Positions 33,923-43,835 of a DNA stretch of 64,000 bases are shown piece after piece. This DNA is from Meconema thalassinum. Its lineage: Eukaryota; Arthropoda; Insecta; Orthoptera; Tettigoniidae. A program made the position numbers and the translations under genes. The stretch's first letter is position 1. Each line of letters opens with the position of its first letter. A model generated the notes under the pieces. That model made no database searches. It was not told the origin of the DNA and saw only the letters and a list, made by a program, of their open reading frames with translations. The stretch lies in assembly GCA_946902985.2 (NCBI GenBank), contig OX336388.2, positions 1,506,808,545 to 1,506,872,544 on the forward strand, read 5' to 3'.

Positions 33923-34734
33923 AGTTTCATGGCTGTAGACGACAACTCTAGCATGATACAGCAACAGTATTTGCAAAAAGCACACTTCTTACAAAAATCG
34001 ATATTTTTAGAAACAGAATGCAGAAGAAAAACCTGTAACCAATCCATTGATTAACCGATTCTGAAAATCAGATAGAAGAAAAACTGTTAGAGAATTAACG
34101 TTCAGTGTTTTAAGGTTTTAGACGACAACTCAGAATTGCAGCATGTTAGAGCAACAGTATTTGCAAAAAGCACAATTCTTAAAAAAATCGATATTTATGG
34201 AATTAGAATGCAGAGGAAAATCCTGTATCGCGGCATATTTTAACAAACCTGGAATATAATAAATCCATTCTTTTGACGGATGAGCTTAAGTCATGTTTGT
34301 GCTGAGTCCATTGATTGAAAGTTTAGCAGTAACACTCGCCGGTTATACGATTTGAGTACCCAATCCAATGATTTAGCCTACTGATTCTGAAAACGAACAA
34401 ATTCCTTTCATTTACTGTTTCTGAAATCGATGCAAAATGATAAAGAAAGATCTCAGAATGATAAAATTACATAAAAAAGGCGACACAGCGGCCAAAATGT
34501 TAAGTGGACACCAATTATGGAGCGTATCTTCCTTCAGCAAGAGTAACTGCAAATCGCACACTTCGTACAGTTTTTTAAAAGTCATTTTTTTTAGAAATTA
34601 TAGATATTTATGAAATTAGAATGCAATGAATCACTGGTAATGTATATTTTCTTTCATTTGAATGCTAATTTTTCACGATCGGTCTCTACTGAGCGCCGCA
34701 GGAGGGATGCATACTACTGAAATAATATGTATGA
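32711..34734 (-). mobile_element. H3: Helitron-like element with canonical ends
   Basis: On the minus strand it starts TC (34734-34733) and ends in a perfect 7-bp hairpin (TGCGAGA-AA-TCTCGCA, 32723-32738), then 8 bp and CTAG (32714-32711). It sits between A (32710) and T (34735) with no TSD, as Helitrons do. The split host is a family-E element whose halves flank it. The interior holds tandem 61-63-bp repeats (33070-33240), an ATG/ATGG microsatellite (33884-33921) and degenerate repeats of about 170-190 bp (33760-34230). No Rep/helicase remains, so it is non-autonomous. Confidence 0.65.
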
Positions 34735-34830
34735 TAATTAATTAATGTGTTAATATTAATCTCAGGCATTGTTTAACAGACTTCGAAATGACAATCGTGT
34801 TGACCGACTGAACACCAATACATTTTCATA
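34735..34830 (+). mobile_element. family-E element, right part (E3)
   Basis: Contains ATTAATCTCAGGCATTG and ATCGTGTTGACCGACTGAAC, the inverted arm of family E, completing the element begun at 32572. Confidence 0.55.
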
Positions 34831-34976
34831 ACTGATACATTAAAGTTCCAATTCAAGGCAAAATCATTGCACCACGACCTCTGCAAAGTCGAAGTAGGCC
34901 TATATAAAATAATACGTAAAGCCCATAACGTTATTTCACATACTGCAATAAAACAGTACGTATTAATAGTCCTTAG

Positions 34977-35360
34977 GGAGAGCGCGGTGGCACAGTGGTC
35001 AAGCTATTGGCCTGTCACCACGGCGAACCGGGTTCGATTCCAAGTCAGTGCAGGTGAGATTTTCAAAGTGAAATACCATGTCCTGTGGTTCAGATTCCAC
35101 GTAAAAATGAGGTCCCGTGGCTCATGATCGTGAGATTGGTTGATTCCTCAGTTTAGGGGTTGCGACAACGTGGTCATGTATCCTCGTGTATTTTGTGTGT
35201 GTGCAGAATCTGTCTAATAACCGGTGTTAATTATTATGGCTGTATTAGTGTGTGTTATTGTAATGTTTTCACTAGTGACCCCACTGTTGGGTGACAAGTG
35301 TAACGGCTTCCCTGACGGGTGCTTACCTACAACTACTCGGACTAAGTTTGATTGATTGAA
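34977..35360 (+). mobile_element. SINE-D1, tRNA-derived SINE with mosaic tail
   Basis: The head has A box GTGGCACAGTGGTC and a perfect B box, GGGTTCGATTCC (35030). The body ATTCCACGTAAAAATGAGGT is shared with D2 and D3. From about 35133 it carries a module also found in SINE-A (GGTTGATTCCTCAGTTTAGG and AATAACCGGTGTTAATT), but in the opposite orientation relative to the tRNA head. It ends in a (GATT)n tail. No TSD was found. Confidence 0.7.
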
Positions 35361-35617
35361 TGGGCGCCAAGGCATCAACATCAAGTTGAAACCTAAATTT
35401 ATATTTATGAACCCCTAGCTTGCGTAGAACACATGTATAACTCTTCACACTCAGACCGTGGTATGATGGAAACATTAACCCAGATAACATTTCCATTGGG
35501 AGAAGGAGGTTGATTTATATCTAATACTACCTACTGGAATCAAAGATTGCATTTTGTAACAAATTAATTTAAGAGTCAGAAAAAACATGCCAGTGGTAAA
35601 TTGAATAATAATAATAA

Positions 35618-37136
35618 CAAGTAGTTCTGTGAATAACTATACAGCCTATTTTCATGTATCCAACTTATGTTAATTGGCTCTATCTACATACCAAATTTCA
35701 GTTCCATTGCTGTAATAGATTCAGAGATATTGAGAACCGACTAAATATTTCGGATGGTCGCCATGTTGGATTTTATATTTGTAGGTCCTAGAGTTATGTA
35801 CTGTTACATGAAAATTATTGTGTACGTGTTGAATTCAAACGTCAATCGCATGATTAGGACACAAGAAATACCAAGGAGATTTTAAAATTTTGCACAGCTG
35901 CCATCTTGTGGTTATGGAAACAATTGAAATAAATTAGATACCATTCGTATAAGGATTTACTGTACCAAGTTACACTGTACTCGGATGGATAAATTGCGAT
36001 AAACGTCCATGTGAATATTTATATTTCACGTCGCCGCCATGTTGGATTTCTGATCACTAGGTTATTTAAAGTCCTATAGGTGAACTTAAGTTCATAGCCC
36101 CTATGAACATTAAAAAATTCAGTTTGATTGCTATAATAGATTCGTAGATATTCAGAGCCATCTAAATATTTCGTATGGTCGCCATGTTGGATTGTTAAAT
36201 GTATAGGCCATAGAGTCATGTACCATTAAAGGAATATTATTGCGTAGGTTCATTATTCAAACTTTCACATCGATCACATGATTACGACACAAGAAATAAA
36301 AACTTAATTTTAAAATTCGCAAAGCCGCCATCTTGAGGTTATGTAAACAATTGATCTAAATTAGATACCAATGTATTACAATGCGTATAAACATTTCCTG
36401 TACCAGATTTCATTGCGTTTGGAACATTAAATCGCGAGAAAGGTGTATTTAAAAATTTCAAATTCGCTTGGCCGCCATGTTGGTTTTGTAGTTAACCGGT
36501 TTTTGAAAGTCCTATAGATGAACTTCCAGTAGTGCCCTTTATCTCCGTACAAAATTTCAGGGTGATACCGCTAATAGTTTCCGAGATATAGAATGCCGGT
36601 GAAATATTTCGCACATCCGCCATCTTGTGGTTATGTAAACAATTGAACCAAGTTAGATGTCGGTGCATTACAATGTATATTAGCATATACTGTACCAAGT
36701 TTTATTGCGTTTGGTTGGTTAAATCGCGAGAAACGTCTATTTAAAAGTCTCAAATTCGCGTAACAACCATGTTGGTTTTGTAGTTACCAGTTTTTCAAAA
36801 TACACATAGGTGAACTTTTAGTAGTTCCCTTCATCACCGTAAAAAAATCCAGGGTGATATCGGGAATAGTTTCGGAGATACTGATTGCTGGTGAAATATT
36901 TCGCACAGCGCCATGTTGGATTGGTGAGACGTAACTAAATTTGAAGGGCACGGTTGGGGTCGTCCGGATTAGTGCTATGATCTTACCGAGTTTCATTGAA
37001 ATCTCTCCAGCCGTTTAGAAGTTATTAGGGGGGACACGCACTCCTCACACACTCACACACAGGCACACACACACACACACGGACAAAAGGTGATCTCATA
37101 AGCCTAATTTTTCAAAAGTGAAAATAGGCTAAAAAT
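35618..37136 (+). repeat. family C, copy C2
   Basis: Full-length copy with the same 5' ACAAGTAGTTC start, CA tract (about 37027-37080) and 3' hairpin as C1. GCCAT-core motifs start at 35760, 35900, 36036, 36181, 36327, 36474, 36619, 36766 (mutated) and 36910. Spacing is 144-147 bp except where blocks carry small deletions. Confidence 0.8.
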
Positions 37137-37263
37137 GGAGCATGAAGAATTTATCATTACCACGAGCAAAGTATTTGAAATGGAGGTCGGATGAATTTAC
37201 AGAATTTACGATTATTTCCAAGCTTGAATTTGCTGAATTAACGGTGAAAATAAACAAAATAGA

Positions 37264-37421
37264 AAGGAAGGAAGGAAGCTTGTAGTTTATCGTGACCGTT
37301 AATCTCGAGATCATGAGCCACGGGACCTCCTTTTTACGTGGAATCCGAACCACAGGACATGGCATTTCACTTCGAAAATCTCACATGCATTGACCGGGAT
37401 TCGAACCTGGACCGCCTTACA
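37264..37421 (-). mobile_element. SINE-D3, 5'-truncated
   Basis: Minus-strand SINE-D that begins within the tRNA head (the B-box reverse complement GGATTCGAACCTGG is retained). A 12-bp TSD, aaacaaaataga, is at 37252-37263 and 37422-37433. Confidence 0.85.
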
Positions 37422-37433
37422 AAACAAAATAGA

Positions 37434-38390
37434 GAGTGTGCGTTTATGCCATTACCGCTCACCATTGGAGAAGCTTTCTCCCACGTGCTAGTTGATTATG
37501 TTGAGAATGTTGTTGAATGTTAATCGGCGTCATCTTCTGCGTTGGTTGATGCGTTGCGAATTTAATTGAAGTTATATACTGTTTTAGTGCCGGATCTAAA
37601 TCCACGAGCCACAACACACTGCATGCCAAGTCACTACAGCACGTGCAATACCCATGACGATTTGTCAGTGGAGTATATCAGATTTGACGATGTTCACCAT
37701 GGAACGTAAGAAATGTTTGTCCGCTAGGTACAAAATTGTAACAAGAATAGTCCTCGCTTCTCGGCGCGCGAACACTATATGGGTCAGCCCAGTTTCCCCT
37801 TCCAGTCTCTCCTCTCGCCGGCTTGACCAATCCGCGTGCGTCTTCATAGGTTCGAACTAACCCGGGTAGGCCCGCTCTCCACATGATTGGCTGTGACGCT
37901 CCACGCGCTCTTCGAGCCAAAAGGTTCATTGCCCGGACAGGCCGCGTCCCTTCACAATTTCGGTTTAACACGACATCGCTGTTCATACCACGTTTTCCAA
38001 GTTTGAAGTGTTCCCTCGCCGATTTCAACATCCCTTTGTTCACAAGTCTATTCCTGACTCTGTAGTTTCCGATGAAGCCCAACTCTCATAAGCGCTAACT
38101 GAATAATAAAAGTCCTAACTCCCCTCAATCAAATAATTTACAGGGTAATGTCTATTGGAATAATCCGATTGATAATGTTTTCTATTATGACAATATAGAA
38201 AACCTATATGTATGCGTTATGACATTTAAAAAGCTCCAAAATAAAATACGACATTAATAATAATAAATAATAATAATAATAAATTAAATAAATTAAATTA
38301 ACTTGGCCGAATAATTGCCGCGTTTACACAAACATTAATGATGTCCATTTGACTTATGTCAGTGGCGTAAAACCCTACAAAAAACAGGTT
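37434..38390. other. stretch with a CpG-rich segment (37730-38040)
   Basis: Positions 37730-38040 are CpG-rich and contain CCAAT-type boxes on both strands (GACCAATCCGCG at about 37826 and TGATTGGCTG at about 37884). A minus-strand frame of 134 codons (37678-38082) spans it but has no recognisable motif. It could be a promoter remnant, an old repeat or an unknown gene fragment. The remainder is AT-rich. Confidence 0.3.
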
Positions 38391-38391
38391 A

Positions 38392-38685
38392 CATTATCTG
38401 TAATTTGGGTGAGGACTGCAGACGATCAATTTCATGTAGGTCCTACATTTCCTACGAAATGCTACCGTCAACGACTCCTAGCTTTGAACTTGGCTAATAG
38501 ATGCCACTACAACCGACATCTGGCGGCGAACGTTGGAACTTAATAGAGCGTTACTCAAATGTAACTTACAAATTTAGCTTCACAAAATTTTATTTAGTGG
38601 AAGTTTTCTTGCATGCCATAAATCTATAACATGGCCCCACCGACTTCACTTCCCCTCCGAAGAAAGGCATAAACAGTCACGTTAA
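38392..38685 (-). mobile_element. SINE-A5, partial
   Basis: Matches the SINE-A body on the minus strand (ACTTCCCCTCCGAAGAAAGG at about 38648, GAGGACTGCAGAC at about 38411). Both ends are missing. Confidence 0.65.
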
Positions 38686-39227
38686 ACTACAAACATCCTT
38701 CAACATATTAATAGTGCCAAAATTATGTCCCAAAGATGCTGTGCTAAAAGAACCTGAATAGCTCACTAAGTTGACGCATGTGCAAGTCGACAGAAATGTT
38801 AACCGTGCTGTTACTACTCGTAGTTTCAAAATATCCTGCAGAAATAACTCGCACCCCTTTTGTTTGGGCGATAAAGTTTCATGGCAAATTCCCCCTTTTC
38901 TTCCTCTCTGCTGTGAGGGAACTACTATTCTGGCACCAACGATTTACTACAGGCGACTTGCGATTAACTTAACGTAAAGTCTATGTAAGTTGGTTTGTAG
39001 GGAGAATGGATGCACAGTCACACACTTGTAAACATGCTTAAATATCTGCCTCTACTGCTGGCTTCTGAAAGAGATGATTTTTCACCGTCTAATGTCCTCT
39101 AGGCTAGTACTTCTGTATGTTGTGTTTTATATAAAGGACTCGTGACGGCCGACGTGGGAATCATATCCACCTCTTCTTAGTTCTGCTTCACGAGGCTGAG
39201 TGTACCCTTTCCAGTTCTCAGAACAGA

Positions 39228-39488
39228 CATTGTGGCGTTTGAAGCCATTTTTTTTTCAGTGTTGCCTTAGTAAACAAGAGTTTTGTGCTTTTCAGTCGGT
39301 CAACATGAATGTACCCAAAAGAGCTAGGTTATGCCCTAATCCTGAAATAAATTACATGGGATTAATAAATATTTACATGAGATTAATAAATATTTATTAA
39401 TCTCATGTAATTTATTTCAGGATTAGGGCATAACCTAGCTCTTTTGGGTACATTCGTGTTGACCGACTGAAAAGCACTAAACTCTTGT
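39228..39488 (+). mobile_element. family E, copy E2 (foldback)
   Basis: A 261-bp element: a roughly 45-bp single head (GTGGCGTTTGAAGCCATTTT), then two inverted arms of about 95 bp carrying CTTTTCAGTCGGTCAACA and CCTGAAATAAATTACATG. The centre is a 38-bp perfect palindrome at 39373-39410. An 11-bp direct repeat, ctcagaacaga, flanks it at 39217-39227 and 39489-39499, the same length as for E1. Confidence 0.8.
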
Positions 39489-39499
39489 CTCAGAACAGA

Positions 39500-39605
39500 A
39501 CTAAATATCTTGACATAGCTGTGAATCGAACCAGGCCCTCCACGGTGACAGCCAATAATGCTATCACCTACGCAATGAGACGGACTCAGGAATTGTGTTA
39601 GTCTA
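39500..39605 (-). mobile_element. SINE-B-like head
   Basis: The reverse complement has TTGCGTAGGTGATAGCATTA and GGTTCGATTCACAG, similar to the SINE-B1 head. The body is missing. Confidence 0.5.
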
Positions 39606-40208
39606 TATCGACTACCCCTGCCCAATCATATTGAGTAAATAGCCTGTTGACCGACTGATAAATATAAATTGATGGTTTGTACAGGTAACACTGAGAAATG
39701 ACTTCAGAACTTCACATTTCGCAGAATTGTTGCTGTTTACAAACAAAACTAGTTTGTCACGTCTCGCTTTGCGGTTCCTGGGCTAACGCACAGTAGCAGG
39801 CTCGCAAGCGGTGCTGACGAATGCATTGTACTTCCCCACCTGTTTTCTTCTAAACTACGCAACATTTACTATGTGTTTCTCAAGGGTTTGTTCTCTTTCT
39901 GACCTTAGTAGGGCGGCTACGGTGGTGTAGTTGGTAGCATGCTGAGCTGCTATGCCCAAGATTGGGGGTTCAAACTTGGCCGAAGTCGTCGGATTTGTAA
40001 GAGTTTTAAAAATCCCTCAGTATTCCTTCCTCCGCAGGAGAAGCAATGCCGGCAGCCCCATGTTATAGAGTTATGGCATGTAAAAGAACCTTCCACTAAC
40101 TATGTTTGTGTGAAGCTAAATTTCTAGGTTACATTTGATTAATGCTCTATTAAGTTCCAACGTTGAGCGCAAGGTGCTGGTTGCGGTGGCTTCTACTGTA
40201 GTAGCTAA

Positions 40209-40867
40209 CACTTACCCTGCCGATGCCTTAAATGTGCTCCTCTCCCGTGCGCTGGCTGATTTCCAGAATTTATGGCTATGTTCAGAATGGCACAAACTGA
40301 ATGTGGTTTGAGTTACAAATAAATTGAAAAGTCCGTTCGATTTCCGAATCCTTCCACTAAATATTTAATAAAAATCCGACACGATTGAAAAAATAATATT
40401 GTAAAAAAAACGTTAACAGCTGTTTGCGCGTGCTCCCTTCTTGGAACGAGCGGACGCGCCGGCAGAAGTAGAAGAGTGTCTCTTCGGTTGCGTCAGATTC
40501 AGAATATGTAATGCGAATTATAACCCAAAATATACTAGTCATAGAATAAACTCGACGTTTCTGCGAGAGAAAAATCTGTCCACAAAGAATAAAAACAAAG
40601 GAAAGGAAAACAGATTTGACCTACCTGAACTTGCATCGCTTGCCTTCGAACAGATCGATATTCTTCCGCTGAGCAGTGACATGGTGCTATCTAGCGATAG
40701 TATGTGCAACTTCATGCTTACTGGCATCCCCACGCGAGTGCTAGATCTGTAATATTACGTTTGTCTCCAACACAAAGTGCGAGAAATCGATCAACGTAAT
40801 ATTACGCTCGCCGCAGTTTTAAAAAGTTACCTTCAAACGTAATATTACGGCGCCCGCGCTCAAAGTG
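40209..40867. mobile_element. 659-bp TIR element inside SINE-A2
   Basis: Ends are CACTT and AAGTG, with CTAA on both sides (40205-40208 and 40868-40871). Comparison with SINE-A3 shows CTAA once, so CTAA is the target duplication. A 4-bp TTAA-like target suggests a piggyBac-like origin, but the TIR is very short. The 3' third carries three copies of the palindrome GTAATATTAC. The frame 40441-40752 (103 codons) has no domain that I recognise. Confidence 0.7.
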
Positions 40868-40961
40868 CTAAGTTCACAGCTAGGTGTCGTTGCCGGTACA
40901 TTTGGTGGCAAAAGTAGAATTTACTTGAAATTGGTTGTCTGCAGTCCTTACCTGAATCACA

Positions 40962-41297
40962 ACCGGGCGAGTTAGCCGTGGTGGTTACGGCATGACTGAT
41001 GGCAGTCACTCACATCCGGGAGGCGAGGAGGTTCGAATCCCCCCGCCGGCAACCTTGAAGATGGTCTTCTGTGGTTTACTATCTTCCTTCCAGGCAAATG
41101 CCGGGGTTGATCCCTAACTATAGGCCACAGCCGCTACCTTACAACTCCTCCTCCTTACATTCCAACTTCCCTCCTTCCCTCCCCAACGGTACTTGTAGCT
41201 CACCCATTGGGTGTCCGTCTCGAAGCAGCTACAAAACTGGCGAGCCGAACAAGTCCTCGGACACTCCCGGAACTAAAAGCCATACGCTAAAAAAAAA
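40962..41297 (+). mobile_element. SINE-J1 inside SINE-A2
   Basis: The head ACCGGGCGAGTTAGCCGTGG has a perfect B box, GGTTCGAATCC (41030). The body includes CCAGGCAAATGCCGGGGTTG and it ends in an A-rich tail. A 10-bp TSD, ctgaatcaca, is at 40952-40961 and 41298-41307. Confidence 0.9.
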
Positions 41298-41439
41298 CTG
41301 AATCACAGATAACACACACTATTACAGCCATCACAATTAACACTGGTTATCAGACAGATTCTGCACACACCTACACGGGGCTACATTATCGCATTCTCAC
41401 AGCCCCTAAACTGATGAAACAACCAACCGACCTTAGTAG

Positions 41440-42025
41440 CCATGTATTTCCGTGTGCCTAGTAATACTCCACCCAGCCTGATATGTTAAAGCCACGTCTC
41501 CATGTGATATTTTCAAACGTGAGTCCTTTCCATGCAGTGCACACTTATCAGCCTGCTACGTAAGCAGGAGAAGTTCGAAGCTGGGAAGAGGATAATAGCT
41601 TTGCATTCAAAAGATACGACTGGGTATTCCCTTTTGCTCCTGTAGGAGCGCAGTGTTTTAAATGTATCACAAAAGGAAACGTTCTTCAAATGAACCACGA
41701 TTCGTTTTGTGTACACTAGATAATGATATTTTTATTTCACTTTCAGTGTTGTCTCTCTTGTTAACAACGTTTCACTTGTTTGAACGGAAACAAAAGACTA
41801 TAGCACCGTGCCGTATTCTGGTTTGCATTCAGTAAGCGATAAAGTTGAACATTTCTATGGACTAAGAAGTAGAGTGGCTGAAATATTATTTTTATAACAC
41901 CTTTCCCCCTAAGCTCGCAGTTTATTCATCCAACGCCATATGTTTTATCATATGATTCTCCTTTTTTGGATATTCGGCAATACGATCCTCTCTCCTTATT
42001 GTGGGGGATTCAAACTATGGAAATC
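41440..42025. other. unassigned stretch
   Basis: No supported feature between two SINEs. The frame 41513-41716 has no recognisable motif. Confidence 0.3.
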
Positions 42026-42038
42026 ACTATTTACTCTA

Positions 42039-42375
42039 CCGGGTGAGTTAGCCGTGGTCGTTACGGCATGACTGTTGGCAGTCGCTCACATCCGGGAGGC
42101 GAGGTGGTTCGAATCCCCCCGCCAGCAACCTTGAGGAAGGTCTTCTGTGGTTTCCCATCTTCCTTCCAGGCGAATGCCGGGGTTGGTCCCTAACTATAGG
42201 CCACAGCCGCTACCTTCCAACTCCTCGCCCTTCCATTCCAACTTTCCTCCCCAACGGTACTTGTAGCTCACCCATTGGGTGTCCGTCTCGAAGCAGCTAC
42301 AAAACTGGCGAGCCGAACATGTCCTCGGACACTCCCGGCACTAAAAGCCATACGCTAAAAAAATAAAAAAATAAA
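42039..42375 (+). mobile_element. SINE-J2
   Basis: Near full-length and very similar to J1. A 13-bp TSD, actatttactcta, is at 42026-42038 and 42376-42388. Confidence 0.92.
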
Positions 42376-42469
42376 ACTATTTACTCTAACAGAATCACTA
42401 TTTAGAGTCCGCCATTACTCAGAAACTATTTAAATAGCAGATTCAAATGTTATTTGCGTACCTGTGAGT

Positions 42470-42665
42470 GCAGGTGTGGTAGCCGTGTGCATTACTTCAA
42501 ACACCACGACTAAGGTCGGGAGTTGGACCACGTCCAGAGATACAGTAAATGGTTCAAATCACATCGCTAATAGTGGGCCATCTTGAATGTGATATTTCTC
42601 TTCGTTCTCTTCAGTCTCTCCAAGGTAAATGCCGGAATTGTACTTTATTTCAAGACCCAGGGTGG
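42470..42665 (+). repeat. possible SINE-J-like fragment
   Basis: Contains GTGTGGTAGCCGTGTGCATT, a weak B-box-like ATGGTTCAAATCACA, and aaggtaaatgccggaattg, which resembles the SINE-J body. No TSD. Confidence 0.35.
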
Positions 42666-42689
42666 CTAACCCAATAGGCTACTCGACCC

Positions 42690-42980
42690 TAATGATTATA
42701 CATTTTTGAAAGCCATTGTCTGGAGTGTTACACTCTATGGAAGTGAAACTTGGACTGTTGGCGAAGCAGAAAAGATAAGAATAGAAGCGTTTGAAATGTG
42801 GTGTTACAGGAGAATGATGAAGATCAGATGGGTAGATAGAGTATCAAGTCATTAAGACGACTGGGAGAGGAGAGATGTATCTGGTGACTGCTAATAAAGA
42901 AAAGAGATAAGTTGGTAGGACACAAACAAAAACACCCAGCAATAGCAAATTTAGTTATGGAAGGAAGGGTTGAGGACAAT
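42690..42980 (+). pseudogene. LINE ORF2 C-terminal fragment
   Basis: Reads VTLYGSETWTVGEAEK, IEAFEMWCYRRMMKIRWVD and then decays. Same LINE family as LINE3 and the fragment at 14156-14345. Followed by an AAT tract at about 42979. Confidence 0.7.
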
Positions 42981-43024
42981 AATAATAATAATGGTAGGCT
43001 ATATTGGCTTTCACGGCCAGTGAA

Positions 43025-43275
43025 TTAAAACTCAGCAATTTTTCTAGGTGTATGCCGTGTCTTGTGTGGGGTTTTATCTGGGACACCAAGCTGGCTCATC
43101 AGCGGGTTCTTGGTGCACCCACCCAGACCCCCACACGCGCTACATCCCTTTTTATGAAGCGCACCTACGCCTCTTCACCGCGAGAACCAAGGGCCCGCTG
43201 ATGAGCCAGCTTGGTGTCCTAGGCGAAACCCCACACAAGACACGGCACAGACCTAGAAAAATTGCTGAGTTTTAA
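43025..43275. mobile_element. 251-bp foldback flanked by TTAA
   Basis: Arms of about 90 bp, TTAAAACTCAGCAATTTTTC and its inverse, share ACACCAAGCTGGCTCATCAG and its inverse. TTAA lies at both edges (43025-43028 and 43272-43275), consistent with a piggyBac-type target. The short centre (about 43115-43186) is unique. Overlapping frames here are shadows. Confidence 0.7.
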
Positions 43276-43422
43276 GAATAATTATGTTATTGGGTTTACG
43301 CCCCTTTTAACTACTACGGCTTGTAGAGACGCCGGGGTGCCGGAATTTCGCCCCAAGGAGGATCATTAACGTGCCAGTAAATCTACTGACACGGCTCCCT
43401 CGCATTTGCGCCAGGACCCTGC
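43276..43422 (-). mobile_element. SINE-H fragment
   Basis: Matches SINE-H1 and H2 (gacgccggggtgccggaatt, ctgacacggctccctcgcat). The tRNA head is missing and it directly abuts the foldback. Confidence 0.65.
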
Positions 43423-43734
43423 GTAGCTACTCCGTGCAGTATTTTCTATTCTGCTGCACTCTTACGGACAGTATAAGAAGTAAGCCACAAGCGCGTGACG
43501 TCACACAAGAGCAAACTTAGCTTCCACCTATTTGTGCTAGGCTCTTTCTAGTCTACCTCCGGAGTAGTCGTTCTCCATAAAATATGGTGATTAGATAGTT
43601 TCTGAACTTTCGAACACCCTCATCTATATTGCTTTGGTTTTCGACTATGGGGCACTACATTCATATTAAGTAGCTTCTCAGTTGTCCTCACGTGGCTAAG
43701 TGCACCCTGTTCAAGCCCGCACCTCAGATTTCAA

Positions 43735-43811
43735 ACCTCAGGCGAAGCCGGGAATCGAACCCGGTGCATCCAATGTAAGAGACAAGCATGCTGGCTCTAC
43801 ACCACGGGGCC
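43735..43811 (-). repeat. tRNA-like SINE head
   Basis: The minus strand begins GGGCCCCGTGGTGTAGAGCC and has a perfect B box, GGTTCGATTCC. The acceptor stem does not pair, so it is not called a tRNA gene. Confidence 0.5.
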
Positions 43812-43835
43812 CACTATTCTGACCCTTTAACAGAT

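Larger units (their letters stand above)
39912..41428 (+). mobile_element. SINE-A2, with two nested insertions
   Basis: tRNA-like head with A box TGGTGTAGTTGG (39921) and a B-box-like GGTTCAAACTTGG. The body continues to 40208, resumes at about 40868, breaks again at 40961 and finishes at 41298-41428. An 11-bp TSD, gaccttagtag, is at 39901-39911 and 41429-41439. The interruptions are a 659-bp TIR element and SINE-J1. The uninterrupted relatives A3 and A4 confirm continuity. Confidence 0.88.

Noticed and set aside
37678..38082. 134-codon frame as a host gene
   Set aside because: No recognisable motif, and open length is expected in GC-rich sequence. It is recorded only as an unexplained CpG-rich segment.
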